From Microcaldota archaeon (GTDB taxonomy: Archaea; Micrarchaeota; Micrarchaeia; Micrarchaeales; Micrarchaeaceae): DNA of 12,586 nt. The notes beneath the pieces are model-generated. The model was not told the origin of the DNA and made no database searches. It was given only the letters and a program-made list of their open reading frames with translations. Both the position numbers and the translations under genes were made by a program. The stretch lies in assembly GCA_021812205.1 (NCBI GenBank), contig JAKAOJ010000005.1, positions 1-12,586 of the forward strand, written 5' to 3'. Position 1 is the first letter of the stretch. Every line of letters begins with the position of its first letter. Shown here in pieces: positions 6,276 to 11,946 of this stretch.

Positions 6276-6488
6276 GTGCTTATTATTAAGATAAAGGACC
6301 TAAGGGCATTGCCCGACAACACCCTGAAGTCGAGACTTGACGAGCTCGCGCTAGAGTTGGCTATAGAAAAAAGGAAGGTTGCCAGCACAGGCGTCTCGAG
6401 CAAGGTGGTCAAGACCAGGGAGCTGCGCAAGACCATAGCGAGGATAAACACTATCCTCAAGGAAAGGGAGAGAGGTGCTGCAAACTAA
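6276..6488 (+). CDS. rpl29: 50S ribosomal protein uL29 (L29p/L35e)
   Basis: uL29 is a short helical protein near the peptide exit tunnel of the 50S subunit, where it contacts signal recognition particle and nascent-chain factors. The 70-residue length is normal. Visible hallmarks are IKDLRALPDNTLKSRLDEL, forming the first helix, and the C-terminal KTRELRKTIARINTILKERE, the conserved archaeal uL29 motif. The start is GTG at 6276, placed by the TATA box and by the family's usual N-terminus. Its stop TAA shares one base with the ATG of aIF1 (TAATGA), so the two are translationally coupled. In most archaea this gene follows rps3; here it is the first gene after a hypothetical protein. Confidence 0.93.
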   Translation: MLIIKIKDLRALPDNTLKSRLDELALELAIEKRKVASTGVSSKVVKTRELRKTIARINTILKERERGAAN

Positions 6489-6793
6489 TGACTGACATCT
6501 GCCCAAAGTGCGGATTGCCAAAGGAGCTCTGCGTATGCGACGTGCTGGACAAGGAGGCTGAGGGAAAGATAAAGGTCTACACCAAGAAGGCCAAATTCAA
6601 CAAGCTGGTCACAATAGTAGAAGGCATCACCCCCGGGGAGGTCGACGAAACCACCAAGGACCTCAAGCGCACACTTGCATGCGGCGGCACATCCAAGGAC
6701 AACATGATAGAGCTGCAGGGGAACCACAAGAGCAAGGTCAAGAATGTGCTCATAGGCCTTGGCTACAAAGAGAGCAACATAGACGTTGCTTGA
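6488..6793 (+). CDS. Translation initiation factor aIF1 (SUI1/eIF1 family)
   Basis: aIF1 binds the 30S subunit near the P site and monitors start-codon selection with aIF1A and aIF2. The 101-residue protein opens with a zinc knuckle, ICPKCGLPKELCVCD (4-18; Cys5, Cys8, Cys15, Cys17), as in many archaeal forms. The SUI1 fold follows: IKVYTKKAKFNKLVTIVEGI, TLACGGTSKDNMIELQGNH (62-80), and VKNVLIGLGYKESNI. All match the family well. It overlaps rpl29 by one base, preserving the archaeal rpl29-aIF1 pairing, but rnp1 and rps17, which often follow, are absent. Its TGA abuts the trm56 stop on the other strand, giving TGATCA at 6791-6796 with no spacer. Confidence 0.95.
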   Translation: MTDICPKCGLPKELCVCDVLDKEAEGKIKVYTKKAKFNKLVTIVEGITPGEVDETTKDLKRTLACGGTSKDNMIELQGNHKSKVKNVLIGLGYKESNIDVA

Positions 6794-7318
6794 TCAGCGC
6801 CCCACAACCTTCTTTCCCGCTTTCTGCGGTATTATCCTGATTTTGGCGCCAGCGAAGCCCCTGTCAAGCTCCCTTCCCCTGCCCAGCCTGTCCAGAAATA
6901 TGGCCAGGGCAGAGACCTCGGAGTGCGGCTGGTTTCCTATCGCTATATTGTAGTCAGCGTTGTCGTAGTACCACCTGTCAACCTTCTCCGCACCAACTAC
7001 TATCAGGAGCTTCTTTGGGCTGGGCAGCCTTGGCATGCTGCTGATGTTGAGCCCGTACATTGTGAGGTGCGCAACCTTGCCGTGTCCGCGCTTCCATTTC
7101 TCTACGTAAGCCTTCCCATCATTTACTGCGCCCGACTTGAAGCCTTTGGAGCCCCAGCGCTTTGTGACGTCCTTCACAGTGGCAAGTATGTTCCTGTCGT
7201 CGCCCTCAAGCATAAAGCCCTGCGCGCCGAACGCCCTCGCAACTAGCGCTACGTGCGTCGTTATCCGTTTGTCCCTCTCGGGCCTGTGGCCCAGGCGGAG
7301 TACATATATGCAATTCAT
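6794..7318 (-). CDS. trm56: tRNA (cytidine(56)-2'-O)-methyltransferase, SPOUT family
   Basis: Trm56 methylates the 2'-OH of C56 in the T-loop of archaeal tRNAs using S-adenosylmethionine; it is an archaeal signature enzyme. Read from ATG 7318 (174 residues), the sequence shows LRLGHRPERDKRITTHVAL (7-25), HLTMYGLNI (84-92), LIVVGAEKVDRWYY (105-118) and DYNIAIGNQPHSEVSALAIF (122-141). The last two form the SPOUT trefoil knot and cofactor site. A TTG at 7324 would add two residues; ATG 7318 is preferred because it gives the normal N-terminus and a ~6-nt leader from the TATA element at 7347-7353. It diverges from kae1 and is tail-to-tail with aIF1, with the two stop codons touching. Confidence 0.93.
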   Translation of the reverse strand: MNCIYVLRLGHRPERDKRITTHVALVARAFGAQGFMLEGDDRNILATVKDVTKRWGSKGFKSGAVNDGKAYVEKWKRGHGKVAHLTMYGLNISSMPRLPSPKKLLIVVGAEKVDRWYYDNADYNIAIGNQPHSEVSALAIFLDRLGRGRELDRGFAGAKIRIIPQKAGKKVVGR

Positions 7319-7346
7319 GCGCAACCGTTTCTACTCTACTCCAAAC

Positions 7347-7353
7347 AATTTAA
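7347..7353. promoter_or_regulatory. Shared bidirectional TATA element between trm56 and kae1
   Basis: AATTTAA is centred at 7350, which is 31 bp before the kae1 ATG (7381) and 32 bp from the trm56 ATG (7318). Read on either strand (AATTTAA or TTAAATT) it is TATA-like, and no other candidate exists in the 62-bp gap. Each transcript would carry a ~5-nt leader. The symmetric spacing suggests one element drives both tRNA-modification genes. Confidence 0.5.
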
Positions 7354-7380
7354 GGCTTGCTGACAAATAAGCATGATTCT

Positions 7381-8358
7381 ATGGCGGTTCTCGGCATAGA
7401 GAGCAGCGCGCACACCTTCGGCGCAGGCGTGGTAGATGGCGGGAAGATTCTGGCGAACGCCAAGGAGATGTACCGTATAGAAGGCACTGGCATGCTGCCG
7501 ATGAAGGCTGCCGACCTGCACGCAGCGAACGCTGCGAAGGTCATAAGGCGCGCGCTCAGGCAGGCGCGCATGTCGATGCGCGACATAACTGCCATAGGCT
7601 ACACGAAGGGCCCTGGCATAGGCCCATGCCTCAGGGTAGGCATGCTGGCCGCGAAGACCCTGGCGCAAGTCCATTCGCTGCCGCTCTACCCCGTGAACCA
7701 CGCGGTCGCGCACATAGAGATAACAAGGCACCTATCAGGTATGGGCGACCCGATAGTGCTGTACGTCAGCGGCGGCAACTCCCAGGTCCTCGGCAGGGTG
7801 GAAGAGCCGTTCAGGCACTACAACGTTTACGGCGAAACTTTCGATATCGGAGTAGGCAACATGCTCGACAACTTCGCAAGGGCAGCAAAGCTCAATCCTG
7901 CGTGGGGATCTAGCGTCGCGAAGCTGGCAGAGGGCGGCCGCTACCTGCGCATGCCCTACACCGTAAAGGGGATGGACTTCACCTTCACCGGCCTGCTTAC
8001 GAACGCGGTGAAAATGCTTGCGAGCAATGATCGGAAAGACGTGGCTTTCTCGCTGCAGGAGACTGCGTTCGCCATGCTTTCGGAAGCGACGGAGAGGGCA
8101 ATGCTGCTTGCCCGCAAGAGCGGCGTCATAGTATGCGGCGGGGTTGCGCAGAGCTCTCGCCTGTCGTCGATGCTTGAAGCGATGGCCGCCCAGCACGGTG
8201 AGCGGTTCTTTGTTGCGCCAAACGAGTACAACGCCGACAACGGTGCCATGATAGCGTTTGTGGCCGAGCAAATGGCGAAATCAGGGCACGCTGTGCCCTA
8301 TGCGGAATGCACGGTAAACCAGAAATTCAGGGCAGACACTGTGAGGCTGCTGTGGTAG
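7381..8358 (+). CDS. kae1: KEOPS complex subunit Kae1: tRNA N6-adenosine threonylcarbamoyltransferase
   Basis: Kae1 transfers the threonylcarbamoyl group from TC-AMP to A37 of ANN-decoding tRNAs (t6A37) as the catalytic KEOPS subunit. The 325-residue ASKHA-fold protein shows LGIESSAHTFG (4-14), TKGPGIGPCLRVG (75-87), the metal-binding pair in VNHAVAHIE (His107, His111), LYVSGGNSQV (127-136), YGETFDIGVGNMLDNFAR, VCGGVAQSSRL (251-261) and NADNGAMIAF (284-293; Asp286 is the likely third metal ligand). The last motif is usually CGDNGAM, so two neutral substitutions are present. ATG 7381 suits the promoter and the family start; TTG 7357 is rejected. bud32 follows after 1 nt. In many archaea the two are fused; here they are separate. 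Confidence 0.96.
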   Translation: MAVLGIESSAHTFGAGVVDGGKILANAKEMYRIEGTGMLPMKAADLHAANAAKVIRRALRQARMSMRDITAIGYTKGPGIGPCLRVGMLAAKTLAQVHSLPLYPVNHAVAHIEITRHLSGMGDPIVLYVSGGNSQVLGRVEEPFRHYNVYGETFDIGVGNMLDNFARAAKLNPAWGSSVAKLAEGGRYLRMPYTVKGMDFTFTGLLTNAVKMLASNDRKDVAFSLQETAFAMLSEATERAMLLARKSGVIVCGGVAQSSRLSSMLEAMAAQHGERFFVAPNEYNADNGAMIAFVAEQMAKSGHAVPYAECTVNQKFRADTVRLLW

Positions 8359-8359
8359 C

Positions 8360-8959
8360 ATGCGCAAGATAGCCGAAGGGGCCGAGGCCGACATATACGA
8401 GGACACAGTGCTGGGCATAGCCGCGGTGCTGAAGAAAAGGCGCGTCAAGCGCTACATAGAGCCTGCGCTTGAGAAAGACCTGCGCCTCCAGAGAACGAAG
8501 GCGGAAGCGCGCATAATGGGGGCTGCGAACATGATGGGGCTCAATGTGCCCGCGCTGCTCGCAGCCGGCGCCGACACGATATTCATGAGCCGCGTGGCAG
8601 GCAAACCTCTGCATGGGCTTCCTCGGCAAGCGATGGATCGCGCAATGAATGACGCAGGTGAAATTCTCGGCAGGCTGCACAGCGTCGGCATAGCCCATGG
8701 GGATTTCACCCCTGCAAACATGCTTGTCGACGCTTCAGGCGCACTGTGGCTCATAGACTTCGGGCTCGCGACGCAACATGCTTCGCGCGAGGACCTCGCA
8801 ACTGACGTGCTGCTACTGAAGCGCTCCGTCAGCGCGCGCGAATACTCTGCATTCTTAAAATCTTACTCCAAATGGGGCGGCTCTTCGGAGGTTCTGCGCA
8901 AGCTTGCCTCTATGGAGCGGCGCGGCAGGTATCAGACCAGGAGCCTGGAGACACGTTGA
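8360..8959 (+). CDS. bud32: KEOPS complex kinase/ATPase Bud32
   Basis: Bud32 is the small RIO-like kinase of KEOPS that binds Kae1 and hydrolyses ATP to support t6A synthesis. The 199-residue protein has the family's open N-lobe, KIAEGAEADIYE (3-14), Lys residues in AVLKKRRVKRYIEP (22-35), the helix ERTKAEAR-like LQRTKAEARIM (43-53), FMSRVAGKPLHG (75-86), the catalytic loop HGDFTPANML (113-122; Asp115, Asn120), and the metal-binding IDFGLA (132-137). The canonical loop is HGDLTTSNM, so Phe-Thr-Pro-Ala is a mild variant. The C-terminal RRGR near 187-190 recalls the basic tail that contacts Kae1. It starts 1 nt after the kae1 stop, so the two are coupled. Confidence 0.95.
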   Translation: MRKIAEGAEADIYEDTVLGIAAVLKKRRVKRYIEPALEKDLRLQRTKAEARIMGAANMMGLNVPALLAAGADTIFMSRVAGKPLHGLPRQAMDRAMNDAGEILGRLHSVGIAHGDFTPANMLVDASGALWLIDFGLATQHASREDLATDVLLLKRSVSAREYSAFLKSYSKWGGSSEVLRKLASMERRGRYQTRSLETR

Positions 8960-8966
8960 TGCTGAA

Positions 8967-8988
8967 GCGCTTCTGACTTCAGAAGCGC
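8967..8988. other. Perfect 10-bp inverted repeat between convergent genes
   Basis: GCGCTTCTGA (8967-8976) and TCAGAAGCGC (8979-8988) are perfect inverted repeats separated by CT. The element starts 7 nt after the bud32 stop, and its right arm contains the stop codon and last codons of the minus-strand gene. It would form the same hairpin in both messages, so it may protect or end both transcripts. Confidence 0.5.
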
Positions 8989-10001
8989 CCGATATTAGGG
9001 AATTCCATTGGTGCAACCTGCGCGCCAGGAGCCTCCTCCTCATTCTCCGTCAGCCTCATTGTGCGGGTGGACGCAGCCACGGTAACCATCGCGGCGAAGC
9101 TGGCTACACCGACGACGAGCGCATACAGCGTCCCGCTGCTGAGGAACTGGTATGAAAATAGGAGAGTGCCGACGAGGCTCATCGCAAGGCTCGTCATGAA
9201 CCCCCTTTTTGACTGCACGAATATGAGCATTCCAGCCACGAACTCAAAGAAAGCTACCAGCATGCCTATGAACGCGAACGCGTATGCCGGAGTCATGCTG
9301 GAGATGAACGCGAAGAAGCCCACGCTGTTCGCGTACCCTATCAGGTATGCGAGCTGCCCGTTGGCGAAGAGAAGGAACGCTGCAAACGACAGCACCAGCA
9401 GCACCCCTGAGGCGAAGCTCATCTTGCTGTAGCTGTAGCCCTGCTGTGCTGCGCCCACGGTGGCAGCCCCTGAAACAGCATCTATGTCCTCAAGGCAGTA
9501 ATAGTGGCCGTTGTGCTCCATTATGTCCTCAAAGCAAAATGGTCTGTGGCAGTAGTCGCATACTGCGTATGCAGTCCTCCACGGGTGCCAGACGCATGAG
9601 AGCCCGACCGCAGCCTCCTTGCTTGCGATTTGTGCCTTGGTCTCCTTCTTGCTGCTGTAATCCCCGGCGTTCATGCCCTCGGTGGTAAGCGCCTCTTCAA
9701 CCTGCGAGTAGGTGCCTGAAGGTGCTACAAAAGCCCTGCTCGTCACCTCTCGTGCTGCTGCTATCTTGCCTTCCTTGAGAACTTCGCCAGGCGAAACGCG
9801 CTGGTACTGCTGTGCTGCCTGCGCGGCGGCTGCATGCCCCTGCACGGGGGGCTGCGGTGCCGGCGCGGCAGCTGCAGGCTTGCCCTGCGGCTTCGCTGCT
9901 GCAGCAGCCGGCTTCACTGCCTGCTTCTTATTGCCGGCTTCGTCCTGCGTGCGCCCTTCGCGCATCTTGAATATCAGCAGGTCGTCCGGAGAGACCGGCA
10001 T
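8979..10001 (-). CDS. B-box-like zinc-finger multi-span membrane protein, unknown function
   Basis: This is a 340-residue protein in three parts. Residues 1-130 are mostly low-complexity and rich in Ala, Pro, Gln and Lys, probably a disordered cytosolic arm beginning SPDDLLIFKMREGRT. Residues 136-169 carry a B-box-like zinc ribbon: Cys136-x2-His139, Cys148-x2-Cys151, Cys156, His163, His166, Cys169. Hydrophobic spans lie near 195-213, 218-236, 239-261, 268-287 and 291-310, giving four or five membrane helices, and the tail is short and acidic. Small archaeal membrane proteins with such a finger before helices are known, but their role is unclear. The ATG at 10001 has AGTGATAAA just upstream as ribosome binding site, and it follows the eS26-like gene by 12 nt, implying co-transcription. 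Confidence 0.8.
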   Translation of the reverse strand: MPVSPDDLLIFKMREGRTQDEAGNKKQAVKPAAAAAKPQGKPAAAAPAPQPPVQGHAAAAQAAQQYQRVSPGEVLKEGKIAAAREVTSRAFVAPSGTYSQVEEALTTEGMNAGDYSSKKETKAQIASKEAAVGLSCVWHPWRTAYAVCDYCHRPFCFEDIMEHNGHYYCLEDIDAVSGAATVGAAQQGYSYSKMSFASGVLLVLSFAAFLLFANGQLAYLIGYANSVGFFAFISSMTPAYAFAFIGMLVAFFEFVAGMLIFVQSKRGFMTSLAMSLVGTLLFSYQFLSSGTLYALVVGVASFAAMVTVAASTRTMRLTENEEEAPGAQVAPMEFPNIGRF

Positions 10002-10013
10002 TTTATCACTACA

Positions 10014-10247
10014 TTACATTGTCCTTTCAGACTTGGCCATTGCGCGCCTCTTCTTTATCTCGAATATGTGCCTGTGCTTCGCGCAGCTTATGCAGTAGTA
10101 AACCTTGCGCCTCTCGAAGAACCTGACATCGTTCGCGTTCTTCATGTCAGTGCTGAAGGTTATCGACTTTTCTAGCGCGACAGCTTTGCTTCTTGGCACC
10201 TTCCTGCCACACGATTCGCATATGACCAGCGTCTCCTTGCCTCTCAA
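10014..10247 (-). CDS. rps26e: 30S ribosomal protein eS26-like zinc protein
   Basis: This is a 77-residue basic protein with two CxxC pairs: CESCGRKVPRSKAV (10-23) and YYCISCAKHRHIFE (50-63). This matches the eS26 pattern, in which a first CxxC followed by VPRxKA and a second YYCxSCAxH form a zinc site on the platform near the mRNA exit. It is shorter than the crenarchaeal and eukaryotic proteins because the N-terminal Arg/Gly-rich arm is missing. The start is a TTG at 10247, with GGTG (10256-10253 on the minus strand) 5 nt upstream; there is no ATG before the first Cys. It leads the minus-strand pair with the zinc-finger membrane protein. A generic small zinc protein is the alternative. Confidence 0.75.
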   Translation of the reverse strand: MRGKETLVICESCGRKVPRSKAVALEKSITFSTDMKNANDVRFFERRKVYYCISCAKHRHIFEIKKRRAMAKSERTM

Positions 10248-10280
10248 AATAACACCTTATAAGTCTGCGCGAAGAAGGCA

Positions 10281-10287
10281 TAAAAAC
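10281..10287 (-). promoter_or_regulatory. TATA-like box for the eS26-like gene
   Basis: On the minus strand this reads GTTTTTA. It is about 26 bp before a start site near 10258, leaving an ~11-nt leader that retains GGTG before the TTG at 10247. The nearer CTTATAAG palindrome (10256-10263) is too close to the start codon to serve this gene. Confidence 0.4.
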
Positions 10288-10311
10288 CCACTAGTATCGG
10301 GAGCGCCGCAG

Positions 10312-10321
10312 CGCTATAGCG
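10312..10321. other. Palindrome CGCTATAGCG flanked by CGCAG repeats
   Basis: A perfect 10-bp palindrome lies between the divergent promoters of the eS26-like gene and the RpiB-like gene. It is flanked by direct CGCAG repeats at 10307-10311 and 10323-10327, a 16-bp period. This shape suits a dimeric DNA-binding protein, perhaps the HTH regulator encoded downstream, but that link is inference. Confidence 0.35.
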
Positions 10322-10343
10322 TCGCAGAACAGCCTCGGCAAGG

Positions 10344-10351
10344 TATTTAAA
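10344..10351 (+). promoter_or_regulatory. TATA box for the RpiB-like / HTH operon
   Basis: TATTTAAA is centred 26-27 bp before the ATG at 10374, which predicts a leaderless transcript. No ribosome binding site precedes the start codon. This supports ATG 10374 over the in-frame TTG at 10359. Confidence 0.65.
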
Positions 10352-10373
10352 GCAGTAATTGCATGTATGTGCG

Positions 10374-10955
10374 ATGCGTGTATACGTTATAGCAGCCAAT
10401 GCTGCCCTTGGCATAAAGGCGTCCAACCTGATAAACGCCAGCGGGAGCAACTGCATTATATCGCAGCTCTATACAAACGACTACAGGCAGCAGCTTGCGG
10501 ACCTCGGGTCGAATATAGGCGGCTACGACATTGCGGTGGTTACCACGCCGCAGCCGGCCCTGTTCGTGATAGAGGCCAACAAGCGGTCTGGCGTCCGCGC
10601 AGCCGCGTGCAGGACGAGTCAGGATGTGCGCGAGGCCCTTGAAGCCGGGGCCAACGCCATAGCATTCAATTCTTCCCTTCTGGACAGATACGCGCCAGAG
10701 CTCCTGGGGGTCATTGCAGGCAGCCCGAAGCAGAAGTCGCTTGCTGCTACAGCTGAGCGCACCGGATCATATGCAAAGAGGTTTTTCAAGCAGAAAGATA
10801 ATCTGCCGTACGAGCCGGAGCCAGAGCAGAAGCAGTCAGCGCCGCCGCGCGAATCCAAGGACATTCGCCACCAGGCAGAGCCTGATAGCGACCCGATATG
10901 GGACAGGAAGAAGGGAATAAAGAAGAACCTCAAGAATCTCTTCGGCGTGGATTGA
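10374..10955 (+). CDS. RpiB/LacAB-fold protein lacking catalytic residues (putative pseudoenzyme)
   Basis: This is a 193-residue protein. Residues 1-115 resemble ribose-5-phosphate isomerase B in order and spacing: VYVIAANAALGIKASNLI (3-20) lies where RpiB has its SDHAG motif, YDIAVVTTPQPALFVIEANK (51-70) where it has CGTGIGMSIAANK, and GVRAAACRTSQDVREALEAGANAIAF (73-98; longer than one motif) where it has GIRAAxC and NDANVLALG. The SDHAG Asp and His are Asn and Ala, and the CGTG cysteine aligns with Thr58, so isomerase activity is very unlikely. Residues 120-193 are a charged, probably disordered tail ending in a basic helix, KKGIKKNLKNLFGVD. The HTH gene follows after 1 nt. Possible roles are a sugar-phosphate sensor or an assembly module. 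Confidence 0.7.
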   Translation: MRVYVIAANAALGIKASNLINASGSNCIISQLYTNDYRQQLADLGSNIGGYDIAVVTTPQPALFVIEANKRSGVRAAACRTSQDVREALEAGANAIAFNSSLLDRYAPELLGVIAGSPKQKSLAATAERTGSYAKRFFKQKDNLPYEPEPEQKQSAPPRESKDIRHQAEPDSDPIWDRKKGIKKNLKNLFGVD

Positions 10956-10956
10956 G

Positions 10957-11283
10957 ATGGTGCTTGCGGACTGCGAAAAGGCGATAAGATTCACGCTTCC
11001 TGCTGTGCGCATATCTGTGGCCCTCGAGCTCATTAACAGGCACGGAATGCTTCAGGCCGATGTAGCAAAAGCCATTGGGGTGGCCCAGGCCGAGGTAAGC
11101 AAGTACGTGGGCGGGAAATACTCCGCCAGGGTGCGGAAGGTCAGACTTGCAGTGGAGACAGCCGGCCTCCAGCTTCCAATAGCCGAGATGGTCATCAGGG
11201 GCGCAGGTGCAAAGGAACTCTCAAGGAGCATAGACAAGGCGGCTTCTACGCAAACTATTGTGGAGGCTGCACTAGTGCCATAA
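10957..11283 (+). CDS. Helix-turn-helix transcriptional regulator (COG2522-like)
   Basis: This is a 108-residue DNA-binding protein. The opening ADCEKAIRFTLPAVRISVAL (4-23) and the helix-turn-helix GMLQADVAKAIGVAQAEVSK (30-49), followed by YVGGKYSA, match the small archaeal regulators of the COG2522 type: a conserved Cys and Pro-Ala-x-Arg segment, then a Q-x2-x-A-x3-G-V-x-Q-x2-V-S-x-Y HTH. The C-terminal part is helical and lacks extra cysteines. The ATG at 10957 is one base after the stop of the RpiB-like gene, so the two are translationally coupled and probably work together. The targets are unknown; autoregulation through the palindrome at 10312 is a hypothesis. Confidence 0.85.
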   Translation: MVLADCEKAIRFTLPAVRISVALELINRHGMLQADVAKAIGVAQAEVSKYVGGKYSARVRKVRLAVETAGLQLPIAEMVIRGAGAKELSRSIDKAASTQTIVEAALVP

Positions 11284-11294
11284 CAGGCAATGCC

Positions 11295-11864
11295 TTATCT
11301 GGTTGCGCGTAGCAGCTCGCTGCCAGCGCTCTCGACCTGCATCCTGGCCACATCCTGCTTGCGCCTGAAGCCCGGAAGGATTGACTCCGCGAACTTCAGG
11401 CTCCGTGTGCCGTCGTATATCCTCTCAATGAGCCTGAAGTAGAGCTCGGCGTCTTTCCTGTTGCCTGACCTGAGCATCTCAAGCATCTCGCGCCTAAGCT
11501 CGCCCACCGCGTCCATGAGGCCCATAAGGTAGGCCGAGTCGTTCACGCCTACGGTCCGCGCACTGGGTATGGTGCCTCGCGCCTTTATCGCGTAGAAAAC
11601 AGCAGCCTCTGCATACTCCTGGTATGCCTGCATGGAGTTGTGAAGGAACTGCCCGTCGTAGCGCTTGAGCTTTGATACAAGCCCGCGTATCTCGCGGATG
11701 AGCACCAGCGCCTCGTCCCGCTTCCCTGAGTGAAGCATCGTTATCGCCCTCCCTGCGCCCATTATAGTACGCCGCGAGAGCCCCATCACAGTATCCAGGC
11801 TCTTCTGCCTCTCGAGTATTTCCGATGTTATCCTTCCAATGTCTGCTTCGAGGGCGTCCGCCAT
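11295..11864 (-). CDS. Translin-family RNA-binding protein / putative ribonuclease
   Basis: Archaeal translin relatives form ring-shaped oligomers that bind RNA, and some show ribonuclease activity like TRAX in the eukaryotic C3PO complex. The 189-residue all-helical protein carries the family hallmarks MQAYQEYAEAAVFYAI (78-93), AYLMGLMDAVGELRREML (111-128) and LIERIYDGTRSLKF (145-158), with a conserved acidic set (Glu83, Glu86, Asp118, Glu122) in the positions used for the nuclease site. ATG 11864 is preceded by GTGGTAAT, a ribosome binding site. The gene converges with the HTH gene (11-nt gap) and diverges from the secreted-protein gene. Its RNA substrate here is unknown. Confidence 0.88.
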   Translation of the reverse strand: MADALEADIGRITSEILERQKSLDTVMGLSRRTIMGAGRAITMLHSGKRDEALVLIREIRGLVSKLKRYDGQFLHNSMQAYQEYAEAAVFYAIKARGTIPSARTVGVNDSAYLMGLMDAVGELRREMLEMLRSGNRKDAELYFRLIERIYDGTRSLKFAESILPGFRRKQDVARMQVESAGSELLRATR

Positions 11865-11894
11865 ATTACCACGCTATGCTGTGGTGCGCAAAAG

Positions 11895-11902
11895 ATTAAA
11901 TA
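11895..11902. promoter_or_regulatory. Shared TATA element between translin and secreted-protein genes
   Basis: ATTAAATA (minus strand TATTTAAT) is centred at 11898. It would give the translin gene an ~8-nt leader and the secreted-protein gene an ~22-nt leader. No other TATA-like sequence lies in the 82-bp gap. The minus-strand reading is the better match. Both genes then use near-identical initiation contexts, GTGGTAATATG and GTGGTAAAATG. Confidence 0.45.
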
Positions 11903-11946
11903 GGCTTTAGCGCGATCTAAGCATCAAACATCGCCCTAGTGGTAAA

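Noticed and set aside
7735..8271. A 178-codon minus-strand frame opposite kae1
   Set aside because: It is antisense to well-conserved kae1 motifs, with no ribosome binding site or family resemblance.
9840..9930. GC-rich repetitive DNA as a possible repeat array
   Set aside because: It encodes the Ala/Pro/Gln-rich arm of the zinc-finger membrane protein and has no fixed repeat unit.
10256..10263. CTTATAAG palindrome as the TATA box of the eS26-like gene
   Set aside because: It lies only about 13 bp from the TTG start, so transcription would begin inside the gene. The box at 10281-10287 gives workable spacing.
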